A DNA stretch of 32,502 nt from Clostridiales bacterium (GCA_004555915.1 SFJM01000023.1:1-32502), one strand, 5' to 3'; counted from the stretch's first letter, positions 22,962 through 30,473 are shown. Notes: generated by a model not told the origin, from the sequence alone. Numbers and translations are program-made.

Positions 22962-22998
22962 GTATATACTGTTCATATTTAATATATACAGTATATAC
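22962..22998. promoter_or_regulatory. GntR operator (11-bp inverted repeat)
   Basis: GTATATACTGT (22962-22972) and ACAGTATATAC (22988-22998) are perfect complements, 15 bp apart. A third related TATATAC unit lies at 23001-23007. The repeat covers the -10 and start site of the operon. YtrA-type regulators bind such long dyads, so autorepression is inferred. Confidence 0.75.
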
Positions 22999-23018
22999 TC
23001 TATATACACAGTTGTCAA
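22990..23018 (-). promoter_or_regulatory. promoter of the GntR-ABC operon
   Basis: Minus strand: consensus TTGACA (23013-23018), 17-bp spacer, TATACT (22990-22995). The -10 lies inside one arm of the operator. Confidence 0.85.
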
Positions 23019-23029
23019 TACATAGACAC

Positions 23030-23060
23030 AAAAAAATGACTGCACCCTTCATGCAGCCAT
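23030..23060 (-). terminator. terminator of the Rieske oxidoreductase gene
   Basis: Minus strand: ATGGCTGCA (23052-23060) pairs with TGCAGTCAT (23036-23044), including one G-U. A run of T follows. Both arms are identical to those of the terminator at 24508-24538. Confidence 0.85.
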
Positions 23061-23081
23061 TTTGTATCCGATGAACAGCCC

Positions 23082-24419
23082 CTAGTTGGTTCCTCCGGTA
23101 TGATCCTTGGGCAATTTCCAGTGTTTTGTATCTTTTTTCGCAGGGTTGTCAATCAGCGTGCCATCCCGTTCAAACCGGGAGCCATGGCAGGGACAATCCC
23201 AGGTATGCTCCTGTGGATTCCATTTCAGGGCACAGCCCATATGGGGGCAGCGCCTGACGGTGGGTGTCAGCAGATTTTTTGTCGCTTCCGCCACGTTATA
23301 AAAAAGCTGGAGGTGCATCATGCTCCGCTGGGGAGAAAAGACCTCTGCCCAGGGATTTTTCTTTTGCTGTACCAGATCACACAGCAGCATAGCCGCTGCC
23401 ATGGAGGAAGTCATGCCCCACTTGTGGAAGCCGGACGCTACATACAGATTGGGTGTGGAAGGGGCATATGGCCCGATATATGGCACCTGATCCAGACTCA
23501 TGCAATCCTGTGTTGCCCAGCGGTATGCTTCCCGTGCATGGGGATAAGCTGCCGCTGCAGCCTGTTCCAATGCCTGCCAACCTCCGCCCTGTTTGCCTGT
23601 CCGATGGCTGCCGCCTCCCAGCAGCAGCAGATTGCCGGCATTGCGGAACGACAGTCCTCCCTGTGCTTCATCCAAATACATGCCATCCACCTGCGCTGCC
23701 TGTTCCAGTGCCAGCACATAGGAGCGATGCTGGTACAGCTTTAAAAAATAGCTGCCATGCCGGTTGATAAAGGGAAAATGTGTGGCGACAATGATTTGCT
23801 CTGCTGTAATCCTGCCCTGGGAGGTGATGGCGGTATTCCCTTCCACATTCCGGACAAAGGTATGTTCATGAATCGGCAGATCTTTTGCGAGGGGTGCAAT
23901 GAATTTTAACGGATGGAACTGGGCCTGATGGGGAAACCGGATGGCTCCCGCTGTGGCAAAGGGCAGGGGAAGATTTCCGGCAAACTCCGCCGGAAAGCCT
24001 AGCCGATTGACCGCCTGAATTTCCCGTTCGATTTTCGCCCGATCCTGCAATGCATAAACAAAGGCACTTTTTTCCTCAAAATCACAGTCCATGGCCTGGC
24101 AAAGGGAACGGTATCGTTCCAACGCTTTCTCATTGGCATCCAGATAACCTGCCGCTTTTTCCACGCCAAAGGAACGAATCAACCTGTCATAAATCAGGCC
24201 GTGCTGGGAGGTGATTTTTGCGGTTGTATTTTTGGTAATGCCACTGGCAATGCGGTTCCCCTCCACCAGCAGACAATCCACGCCAGCCTGCTTCAAGGTA
24301 TACGCACACAGGATACCGCAAAGCCCGCCGCCGATGACCAGTACATCCGTCTTTGTATCCCCCTGCAATGGTTCAAACTCCGGCAATGGCACGGTATCCG
24401 TCCATAGTGATTCCGGCAT
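23082..24419 (-). CDS. FAD-dependent oxidoreductase with C-terminal Rieske domain
   Basis: A 445-residue two-domain protein. The N-terminal DAO-type flavoprotein has VLVIGGGLCGILCAY (26-40), LVEGNRIASGITKNTTAKITSQHG (partly shown, about 55-78) and a C-terminal FAD motif GFHKWGMTSSMAAAM. The Rieske [2Fe-2S] ligands are C391-x-H393 and C409-x2-H412 (RCPHMGCALKW, WDCPCHGSRF). Such fusions are common in Firmicutes and Bacteroidetes; the substrate is not established. ATGs at 24437 and 24425 precede or overlap the GGGAGG site. ATG 24419, 7 nt after it, is the start. It is a single-gene unit lying between two near-identical terminators. Confidence 0.9.
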   Translation of the reverse strand: MPESLWTDTVPLPEFEPLQGDTKTDVLVIGGGLCGILCAYTLKQAGVDCLLVEGNRIASGITKNTTAKITSQHGLIYDRLIRSFGVEKAAGYLDANEKALERYRSLCQAMDCDFEEKSAFVYALQDRAKIEREIQAVNRLGFPAEFAGNLPLPFATAGAIRFPHQAQFHPLKFIAPLAKDLPIHEHTFVRNVEGNTAITSQGRITAEQIIVATHFPFINRHGSYFLKLYQHRSYVLALEQAAQVDGMYLDEAQGGLSFRNAGNLLLLGGGSHRTGKQGGGWQALEQAAAAAYPHAREAYRWATQDCMSLDQVPYIGPYAPSTPNLYVASGFHKWGMTSSMAAAMLLCDLVQQKKNPWAEVFSPQRSMMHLQLFYNVAEATKNLLTPTVRRCPHMGCALKWNPQEHTWDCPCHGSRFERDGTLIDNPAKKDTKHWKLPKDHTGGTN

Positions 24420-24507
24420 CCTCATTCCTCCCTGCATATAAATATATCTGTAGTGTATGGAATGGCCGATTTTTTATACAATACCGCCCAATTTTCCATC
24501 TAAAGGC

Positions 24508-24538
24508 AAAAAAATGACTGCACAGTTGGTGCAGCCAT
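24508..24538 (-). terminator. terminator of the CoaX-like gene
   Basis: Minus strand: ATGGCTGCA (24530-24538), 7-nt loop, TGCAGTCAT (24514-24522), then seven T. The arms and loop length equal those at 23030-23060. Confidence 0.85.
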
Positions 24539-24543
24539 GAAAA

Positions 24544-25317
24544 TTATTTTCTGTTTTTTGTCCAGATACGATACAGGCCATACAGTACCATATCATCCAT
24601 CCGCTGTACATCCTCCCGCATATAGGCAGCTGCCATGGGTGCCGCCGTACCGGTAAGATATACCGTCAGATTGTCTCCCAGCTGTTCCCGGCATTTGGCA
24701 ATCATGCCATCCACCATGCTAGCAGCGCCATGCAGGACACCGGATGCCATGGCATCCACCGTGTTTTTCCCCAGCAGCCGGACAGCCTTACGGTTCAGGC
24801 TGATAGACGGAAGCTGTGCCGCTTTTTCATGCAATGCATCCAGTCCAATCTGGATGCCCGGTGCGATAATGGATCCCGCCAGTACACCTCTGGCATTGAG
24901 TGCGGTAAAGGTTGTTGCGGTATTCATATCTACCACCAGCGCAGGAAGCCTTCCCTGTGCCGATGCTTCTACTGCCACACACACCAGGTCACTGCCCAAT
25001 GCCCGTGGATTATCTGTCTGGATGCTCAAACCGGTTTTGACACCGGAAGAGACATTGACTACCTCACAGCAACAGAGTATTTCCACTGCTTCCTGTATCA
25101 CAGCACTGAGCATCGGTACAACCGAACACAGTACCGCACCATGAATTTCTGCCGGAACATATCCCCTGAGCCGGAGCACGCTCTCGATCTGGCAGGCATA
25201 CTGGTCCGCCGTATGTCCGGTTTCTGTGGCAATATGGGCTACCGCGTGCAGCTTTGCCGCTTCATCAAAGCAGCCTAAGGTGATGGTGGAATTCTGTATG
25301 TTGATTGCAAGCAGCAT
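24544..25317 (-). CDS. CoaX-like protein (type III pantothenate kinase family), altered active site
   Basis: A 257-residue ASKHA-fold protein that aligns along its whole length with CoaX: SSVVP-like LCSVVPML, GVKTGLSIQTDNP, TATTF, APGIQIGLDALHEKAAQLP, LLGKNTVDAMASGVLHGA and the C-terminal LYGLYRIW. Key nucleotide-site residues differ. The DxGNT start is N-I-Q-N-S (residues 6-10). The GADR motif is GSDL. VDxGTATT is VDMNTATT. The ATGG glycine pair is LTGTA. In the family, the first Asp and these glycines hold the ATP phosphates, so catalysis is doubtful. It may be a paralogue with a regulatory or other role. ATG 25317 follows AAAGGAG. Confidence 0.8.
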   Translation of the reverse strand: MLLAINIQNSTITLGCFDEAAKLHAVAHIATETGHTADQYACQIESVLRLRGYVPAEIHGAVLCSVVPMLSAVIQEAVEILCCCEVVNVSSGVKTGLSIQTDNPRALGSDLVCVAVEASAQGRLPALVVDMNTATTFTALNARGVLAGSIIAPGIQIGLDALHEKAAQLPSISLNRKAVRLLGKNTVDAMASGVLHGAASMVDGMIAKCREQLGDNLTVYLTGTAAPMAAAYMREDVQRMDDMVLYGLYRIWTKNRK

Positions 25318-25355
25318 GGTGTCCTGTCTCCTTTATTGTCTGGAAGATTATCTTT

Positions 25356-25384
25356 ATTATATGCTCATTTTCCGCTGCTTGCAA
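25356..25384 (-). promoter_or_regulatory. promoter of the CoaX-like gene
   Basis: Minus strand: TTGCAA (25379-25384), 17-bp spacer, TATAAT (25356-25361). The -10 overlaps the stop codon of the upstream CmpB-like gene, so the CoaX-like gene need not depend on it. Confidence 0.75.
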
Positions 25385-25791
25385 GCAGGCAATTCCTGTA
25401 TTCTGTCCTGCTTTTTCTCAATTTTCAACCGGTCTGCCAGTAAAATCAGCGGTGCACTGAGGAAAAGCCAGATAACACCATACCGGATACAGATTTGTCC
25501 TGCCAGATTGAACCATTCATCGGAATAATCCCATACGTGCAGATGCATGCCAAGATTAAAAATACATCCGAAAATAAATTCTACACAAAGAATAGCTGCT
25601 GTACCTGCCGCGCAGCGCACCGGCAGACGAAAGTCCTGCAGCAGATCCGAAATCTGTCCCAGAAGTCCGAAGCAAATGCCGCCCGCCAGTGCCATGGACC
25701 AGTGCGACCACCCACGGAACAGGTATTCCAGAAACGGGTATCCCCAGCAGCCATAGGATACCAGAATCGCCGTTTTTTCCGCTTGTTTCAC
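25357..25791 (-). CDS. CmpB-like putative ABC-transporter type IV membrane protein
   Basis: A 144-residue membrane protein of the family labelled putative ABC-transporter type IV (CmpB-like). It has four hydrophobic segments: about 8-25, 31-48, 58-80 and 100-120. The family signature spans the third loop: FIFGCIFNLGMHLHVWDYSDE, followed by FNLAGQICIRYGVIWLFLS. The family is common in Clostridia; no transport function has been shown and no ATPase is encoded beside it. The frame starts at GTG 25791 with a weak GGGTGA site 7 nt upstream; no better start is visible. The C-terminus is charged and cytoplasmic (KIEKKQDRIQ). Confidence 0.75.
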   Translation of the reverse strand: MKQAEKTAILVSYGCWGYPFLEYLFRGWSHWSMALAGGICFGLLGQISDLLQDFRLPVRCAAGTAAILCVEFIFGCIFNLGMHLHVWDYSDEWFNLAGQICIRYGVIWLFLSAPLILLADRLKIEKKQDRIQELPACKQRKMSI

Positions 25792-26024
25792 AGTCTATCA
25801 CCCATATGCAGTATCAGCAAAGCGGCTGCGGAATATACCTGTATTTTTCGGATATACTGGTACAGGGTGACGCAACAATGAAACAACTATGCAGCTTTGC
25901 AGCCAAAGCCAATACCTGCGGCGGACTGATTGTCCATCCCAGACACCGGTTCCGGACGGAACGGCCCTCTGTCCGGTATCGAACCAACTCCCTTGTTCAG
26001 CAGCGATGTACGACTTTCGTGTAC

Positions 26025-26053
26025 TTTACGAATCGGTTGTAACATTGTATAAT
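26025..26053 (+). promoter_or_regulatory. promoter of hydF
   Basis: TTTACG (26025-26030), 17-bp spacer, TATAAT (26048-26053). It lies 52 bp upstream of the ATG. The 314-bp gap between the CmpB-like gene and hydF holds no credible gene otherwise. Confidence 0.75.
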
Positions 26054-26105
26054 AAAGTTATTCTATATGACAGATAGAAAACTTCCATACACAGAGGTGA
26101 TTCTT

Positions 26106-27299
26106 ATGGGAATGAATGCAACCCCATCTGCTGAACGGGTACATATCGGTATTTTCGGCAAGCGAAATGCCGGAAAATCCAGCTTAATCAATGCACTGAC
26201 CGGACAGGATCTTGCGATTGTTTCGGATATTGCCGGAACAACAACCGATCCGGTTTCCAAGGCAATGGAACTGCTTCCGCTGGGACCGGTGGTCATGATT
26301 GACACACCGGGTCTGGACGACGAGGGAGAGCTGGGTGCCCAGCGCATCCGCAAAGCCTTGCAGGTCATGAACAAATGTGACCTTGCCGTGGTGGTCATTG
26401 ACGCGGCAGAGGGCCAGACTGACGCGCATACCGAGCTGCTGTCCCGCCTGACTGCCAAGAATATCCCGCATGTCATTGCTATGAATAAATGTGACCTGCT
26501 GGATACGGTTCCGGCGGATACCGATGCCGTCCGCTATGTCAGTGCCGCAGATGGAACCGGTATTCATGCACTCAAGGAACGGATTGCCCGGCTGGTTCCC
26601 AGCGGCGACAACGGCAGGCGTATTATTGCCGATCTGCTGCAGCCCAATGATTTTGTCGTGCTGGTGGTGCCCATTGATTCGGCAGCACCCAAGGGCCGCC
26701 TGATCCTCCCGCAGCAGCAGACCATCCGTGATATTCTGGAGGCCGGTGCCACAGCGATTGTCTGCCGGGAAACCGAGCTTGCTGCCACGCTGAAAAAACT
26801 GGGACAGCCCCCGCGCATGGTTGTCACTGACAGCCAGGCATTCAAATCCGTTTCGGCAGATACACCAGATGATGTACCGCTGACATCCTTCTCCATCCTG
26901 TTCGCACGGTATAAGGGCCGTCTGGACAGTGCGGTACACGGCGTTGCCGCACTGGATCGGCTGCAGGACGGAGATACGGTACTGATTTCCGAGGGCTGTA
27001 CCCATCATCGGCAGTGTGATGACATCGGTACCGTCAAGCTGCCCCGCTGGATTCAGGAATACACCGGCAAGGCCATCAACTTTGCTTATACCAGCGGTGG
27101 TGCATTCCCGGATGACCTGACACCATACAAGCTGATTGTCCACTGTGGCGGCTGTATGCTGAATGAACGGGAAATGAAATACCGGATCGCCCGGGCAGAG
27201 GATGACGGAATCCCCATGACCAATTATGGTATCCTGATTTCCTATGTGAACGGCATTTTACAGCGTGCCATCAAGCCCCTTGGCTTGACAATTGAATAA
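26106..27299 (+). CDS. hydF: [FeFe] hydrogenase H-cluster maturation GTPase HydF
   Basis: A 397-residue scaffold GTPase on which the 2Fe subcluster of [FeFe] hydrogenase is assembled by HydE and HydG. The GTPase domain has G1 GKRNAGKSS (18-26), G2 AGTTTDPV, G3 DTPGLDD and G4 NKCD. The dimerisation domain follows (VVLVVPIDSAAPKGRLILPQQQ in part). The C-terminal [4Fe-4S] domain has EGCTHHRQCDD and the VHCGGCMLN CxxC. The frame is open from ATG 26067. AGAGGTGA places the start at ATG 26106. HydE, HydG and hydrogenase subunits are not in the window. Confidence 0.95.
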   Translation: MGMNATPSAERVHIGIFGKRNAGKSSLINALTGQDLAIVSDIAGTTTDPVSKAMELLPLGPVVMIDTPGLDDEGELGAQRIRKALQVMNKCDLAVVVIDAAEGQTDAHTELLSRLTAKNIPHVIAMNKCDLLDTVPADTDAVRYVSAADGTGIHALKERIARLVPSGDNGRRIIADLLQPNDFVVLVVPIDSAAPKGRLILPQQQTIRDILEAGATAIVCRETELAATLKKLGQPPRMVVTDSQAFKSVSADTPDDVPLTSFSILFARYKGRLDSAVHGVAALDRLQDGDTVLISEGCTHHRQCDDIGTVKLPRWIQEYTGKAINFAYTSGGAFPDDLTPYKLIVHCGGCMLNEREMKYRIARAEDDGIPMTNYGILISYVNGILQRAIKPLGLTIE

Positions 27300-27307
27300 A
27301 CAGATAA

Positions 27308-27340
27308 AAACAGGGAGCAGATCATTCTGCTCCCTTTCTG
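27308..27340. terminator. terminator between hydF and the Cys-rich gene
   Basis: GGGAGCAG (27313-27320) and CTGCTCCC (27327-27334) form a perfect stem. TTTCT follows on plus, and TGTTTTTAT follows on minus, so it works better for the minus-strand gene and probably serves both. Confidence 0.7.
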
Positions 27341-27346
27341 CTCTGT

Positions 27347-27727
27347 TCAGTCCTGCTCCACATCCTGTATTTCCAGCTGTTCCACAATATCCTGTCCCGC
27401 ACCGGTCAGCGCCATGCTGCCATGCATGGGATAGGATTTATATGCCTCATAGCTGAAATTATCCAGCGGAACATCATAATCAATGCGTATCAGTCCTTTC
27501 AGGCTGAGTGCTGTCAGGGCTGCACTGTATTCCTCCGGTGTATACTCCGCTTCCTCCAGATAAACCGGTGTTTTCAGGTTCCAGCCCGCGGCTACCGGGA
27601 GAAAGGGGGTTATGGCAAACTGCTGCAGCAGGGCATATTCCACCGGTGTAATGGTGAGCTGTGGTCTGCATCCTCCACAGCTGCCGCAATGTCCCTCACA
27701 ATTGCCGCATGCATGGTTACAATTCAT
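27347..27727 (-). CDS. small Cys-rich protein with winged-helix-like body
   Basis: A 126-residue cytoplasmic protein I recognise only as a conserved hypothetical of gut Clostridia. The N-terminus is dense in Cys: C3, C7, C10, C14, C17 and C20 (NCNHACGNCEGHCGSCGGC), suggesting a metal or Fe-S site. The body (ITPVEYALLQQFAITPFLPVA, then YTPEEYSAALTALSLKGLI and MALTGAGQDIVEQL) has the helix and LTxxG wing pattern of MarR/ArsR-like folds, so a redox- or metal-sensing regulator is possible, but this is inference. ATG 27748 is in frame ahead of the AAAGGAG site. ATG 27727, 7 nt after it, is the start. It is divergent from the DNA repair gene. Confidence 0.7.
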   Translation of the reverse strand: MNCNHACGNCEGHCGSCGGCRPQLTITPVEYALLQQFAITPFLPVAAGWNLKTPVYLEEAEYTPEEYSAALTALSLKGLIRIDYDVPLDNFSYEAYKSYPMHGSMALTGAGQDIVEQLEIQDVEQD

Positions 27728-27759
27728 CGGATGGCTCCTTTCTAACATTCTGCAACCAC

Positions 27760-27788
27760 ATCGTACAGGAAAAACGGTCTGCTGTCAA
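27760..27788 (-). promoter_or_regulatory. promoter of the Cys-rich protein gene
   Basis: Minus strand: consensus TTGACA (27783-27788), 17-bp spacer, TACGAT (27760-27765). It lies 32 bp upstream of the start. Confidence 0.7.
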
Positions 27789-27813
27789 ATCGTTTTGTCC
27801 CCATACGGCCGAT

Positions 27814-27842
27814 TTGTCTTTTCGCAGGATGTATGGTATGAT
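27814..27842 (+). promoter_or_regulatory. promoter of the alkyltransferase gene
   Basis: TTGTCT (27814-27819), 17-bp spacer ending TGG (extended -10), TATGAT (27837-27842). The spacing to the divergent promoter is about 25 bp between -35 elements. Confidence 0.7.
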
Positions 27843-27875
27843 AACAACAGAATCAACGCCAAGGTGGTGAAGCCA

Positions 27876-28427
27876 ATGCAGTTTACCGGTAAATATCATT
27901 CTCCTGTTGGCAGCATGACCCTTGCCAGTGACGGAACCAGCCTCACCGGACTGTGGTTTGACGGGCAGAAGTATTTCGGCAGTACGCTGGAACATGATGT
28001 GCAGGAAAAATCGCTTCCCATTTTCCATCAGGTATCTGTCTGGCTGGATTGCTATTTCCAGGGCCGAAATCCCGAACTGACCATTCCCCTTGCTCCCTGT
28101 GGCAGTCCATTCCGCCAGTCTGTCTGGGAACTGCTGCTGCAGATTCCCTATGGTCAGCTGACAACCTATGGGGCAATTGCAAATCAATTGCAGCAGCAAA
28201 CCGGAAGGCATGTTTCTGCACAGGCAGTGGGTGGCGCAGTGGGACATAATCCCATCAGTATCCTCATTCCCTGCCATCGTGTAGTGGGTGCGTCCGGTAA
28301 GCTGACAGGCTATGCAGGAGGGCTGGAGAAAAAAATCCACTTGCTGCGGCTGGAGGGAATCTCATCAGATTCATTACATATGCCCAAAGCTGATTCGATC
28401 AGATCAATATCAGGAAAGCTGAGATAG
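27876..28427 (+). CDS. ogt: methylated-DNA-[protein]-cysteine S-methyltransferase
   Basis: A 183-residue suicide repair protein that removes alkyl groups from O6-alkylguanine in DNA. The active-site motif is ILIPCHRVVG with C133. The DNA-binding helix-turn-helix is PYGQLTTYGAIA (91-102), and AVGGAVGHNPI forms the Asn hinge before it. The N-terminal lid domain begins QFTGKYHSPVGSMTLASDG. About 20 residues beyond the usual end (DSLHMPKADSIRS) are of unknown role. The frame is open far upstream, but ATG 27876 follows AAGGTGGTGA. It is probably co-transcribed with the alcohol dehydrogenase 23 bp downstream. Confidence 0.93.
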   Translation: MQFTGKYHSPVGSMTLASDGTSLTGLWFDGQKYFGSTLEHDVQEKSLPIFHQVSVWLDCYFQGRNPELTIPLAPCGSPFRQSVWELLLQIPYGQLTTYGAIANQLQQQTGRHVSAQAVGGAVGHNPISILIPCHRVVGASGKLTGYAGGLEKKIHLLRLEGISSDSLHMPKADSIRSISGKLR

Positions 28428-28450
28428 TATTTACAAAGGAAGGTGCTTCT

Positions 28451-29635
28451 ATGCTCGATTTTGAATATCATGCCCCTACACATGTTGTGTTTGGTAAAAA
28501 TTCCGTAGAAAAGGTAGGCAGTCTGGTTCGGGAACAGGGCTGCAAAAAGGTTTTAATCCATTATGGCGGCGGCAGTGCCAAACGCAGCGGCCTGCTGGAC
28601 CGTGTAGCAAAGTCATTGGAAAACGCCGGTGTGGATTACATTTTGCTGGGTGGTGTTGTCCCCAATCCGCGTCTTGGACTGGTCAGAGAAGGCATTGCCC
28701 TGTGCCAGCAGGAAGGTGTTGATTTTATCCTTGCTGTGGGCGGCGGTTCTGTCATTGATTCCTCCAAGGCAATCGGCTACGGCCTGACCAATGAAGGGGA
28801 TGTCTGGCAGTATTACGCAAAGAAAAAGGTTCCGACTGCCTGTGCACCGGTTGGTGCTGTACTGACCATTGCCGCTGCCGGCAGTGAAATGAGCAATTCC
28901 TCGGTTATTACCAATGAGGACGGATGGCTCAAGCGTGGCCTGAGCAGTGAATACAGCCGCTGCAAATTTGCCATCATGGACCCGACACTCACCTATACCC
29001 TTCCGGCTTACCAGACTGCCAGCGGTGCGGCAGATATTATGATGCATACCATGGAACGGTATTTTACCGCAGTGGATACTCCGATGAATCTGACAGACAA
29101 TCTGGCAGAAGGTCTGCTCCGTTCTGTCATGAAGGATGTCACAGCAGCTTTACAGAATCCGGAGGATTATGACGCCCGTGCCGGCCTGATGTGGGCAAGC
29201 AGCCTGTCGCATAACGGTCTGACCGGCTGTGGTACGGATGGCGGCGACTGGGCAAGCCATCAGCTGGAGCATGAGCTGGGCGGTAAATATGATGTGGCCC
29301 ATGGCGCGGGTCTGTGTGCCGTCTGGAGCAGCTGGGCAAGAACCGTGATGCCGGCAAATCCCGCACGGTTTGCGAAGTTTGCCGTCAACGTCATGGATGT
29401 GAAACCGGGTGCTGACGATACCGAAACAGCAAACCGCGGTATTGATGCCATGGAAGCCTTTTTCCAGTCCATCGGCATGCCCACACGCATCAATCAGATG
29501 GGTATTACACTCTCCGAAGAAGATATGCGTGAGCTGGCACACAAGTGCAGCTTTATGAATACCAGAAAAATCGGTAAATTTGTCCCGTTGGATCGGGAAG
29601 CCATTTATGAGGTTTATAAGCTGGCAAGCGTATAA
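28451..29635 (+). CDS. iron-containing alcohol dehydrogenase (butanol dehydrogenase-like)
   Basis: A 394-residue group III dehydrogenase, NAD(P)H-dependent, reducing aldehydes such as butyraldehyde or scavenging toxic ones. The N-terminal domain has the dinucleotide loop LAVGGGSVIDSSKAIG (about 95-110). The C-terminal helical domain carries the metal ligands in ASGAADIMMHTMERY (Asp and His) and in the H-x-LEHELGGKYDVAHGAGL segment. The length and the HAPTHVVFGKNSVEKVG start match BdhA/YugJ-type enzymes. ATG 28451 follows AAAGGAAGG. It has no promoter of its own that I can see. Pairing with an alkylation-repair gene fits a role in electrophile defence, but this is inference. Confidence 0.92.
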   Translation: MLDFEYHAPTHVVFGKNSVEKVGSLVREQGCKKVLIHYGGGSAKRSGLLDRVAKSLENAGVDYILLGGVVPNPRLGLVREGIALCQQEGVDFILAVGGGSVIDSSKAIGYGLTNEGDVWQYYAKKKVPTACAPVGAVLTIAAAGSEMSNSSVITNEDGWLKRGLSSEYSRCKFAIMDPTLTYTLPAYQTASGAADIMMHTMERYFTAVDTPMNLTDNLAEGLLRSVMKDVTAALQNPEDYDARAGLMWASSLSHNGLTGCGTDGGDWASHQLEHELGGKYDVAHGAGLCAVWSSWARTVMPANPARFAKFAVNVMDVKPGADDTETANRGIDAMEAFFQSIGMPTRINQMGITLSEEDMRELAHKCSFMNTRKIGKFVPLDREAIYEVYKLASV

Positions 29636-29644
29636 GATAACAAG

Positions 29645-29684
29645 AAATCCAGCCCTGTGGAAGCATGAGGCTGGATTTTTCTTT
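29645..29684. terminator. terminator between the ADH gene and nnrE
   Basis: AAATCCAGCC (29645-29654) pairs with GGCTGGATTT (29669-29678), and a T tract continues on plus. The minus side gives TTTCTTG, so it is probably shared by the convergent nnrE. Confidence 0.8.
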
Positions 29685-29687
29685 GAT

Positions 29688-30317
29688 TCAGGGATGGCAG
29701 CGCTCTGGTATCCCAATATCTGCCACAATAATTTTGCCACAGTATGCCGCTGCTTGTTTCGCCGCATGTACCTGCTTCACGGAATCGAACGCAATGGTAA
29801 GGTCTGCCTTTACAGAGCCTTCTGCTGCAATACCGGTATCTGCCTGCAAACCACTGGGCAAATCCAGCGCTGTAACATGGGCTCCGGAATGATTGATACA
29901 TGCACATGCCTTCTGTCCGGAGGGACGAAGTGCGCCATGGAATCCGGTACCATACAGGGCATCTACAACCACATCTGTCTCCAGCTCACAGATCTCATCC
30001 AGTAGCAGGACAGTAACCGGCAAAGCCTGCAACCGGTCATAATTTGTCTTTGCATCTGCGGTAACCGGCTGTCCTTCCGCCAGTATGACCGATACGGCTA
30101 AACCATCCTGTGCCGCAAGCCGGGCAATCACAAAGCCATCGCCGCCATTGTTCCCTTTTCCAGCAACAATAGCAAATCGCTTTGCCTCCGGCCACTGCCT
30201 GCGAATCGCCTGATAGGCTGCAGTTCCCGCATTCTCCATCATCTGCAGATAGGAAACTCCGCTTTCATCCGCATTCCGTTCAATCTGTTTCATCTGTTCA
30301 ACCGTTACAATACGCAT
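29688..30317 (-). CDS. nnrE: NAD(P)H-hydrate epimerase (YjeF N-domain, stand-alone)
   Basis: A 209-residue enzyme that interconverts the S and R forms of hydrated NAD(P)H so that the dehydratase can repair them. The signature loop is VAGKGNNGGDGFVIARL (about 51-67), then VVDALYGTGFHG and LDLPSGLQADTG with the metal/substrate Asp. The usual bacterial protein is a fusion with the ADP/ATP-dependent dehydratase NnrD; here the frame stops after the N-domain (GIPERCHP). The dehydratase must therefore be elsewhere or absent. ATG 30317 follows GGGAGG. Confidence 0.9.
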   Translation of the reverse strand: MRIVTVEQMKQIERNADESGVSYLQMMENAGTAAYQAIRRQWPEAKRFAIVAGKGNNGGDGFVIARLAAQDGLAVSVILAEGQPVTADAKTNYDRLQALPVTVLLLDEICELETDVVVDALYGTGFHGALRPSGQKACACINHSGAHVTALDLPSGLQADTGIAAEGSVKADLTIAFDSVKQVHAAKQAAAYCGKIIVADIGIPERCHP

Positions 30318-30431
30318 AGTTTTCCTCCCATTTTCATATGATACATAAAGAAATCCATGTTTTCCACACCTGTTATGGCAATGTCAGTATAGCATTTCTT
30401 TTATTTAGACGCAATTCTGTAAAAAAAGAAC

Positions 30432-30460
30432 TTTACAAATCAGCTTTCGCTTGCTATAAT
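30432..30460 (+). promoter_or_regulatory. promoter of tRNA-Arg
   Basis: TTTACA (30432-30437), 17-bp spacer ending TGC (extended -10), consensus TATAAT (30455-30460). It lies 13 bp upstream of the mature 5' end. Confidence 0.85.
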
Positions 30461-30473
30461 ACTAAATGGACAT

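Noticed and set aside
25878..26042. 54-codon plus-strand frame before hydF
   Set aside because: ATG without a clear ribosome site, no family resemblance, and the frame runs into the hydF promoter. Possible but unsupported.
26184..27143. 319-codon minus-strand frame opposite hydF
   Set aside because: Shadow of hydF; low-complexity His/Gln-rich product, no ribosome site or promoter.
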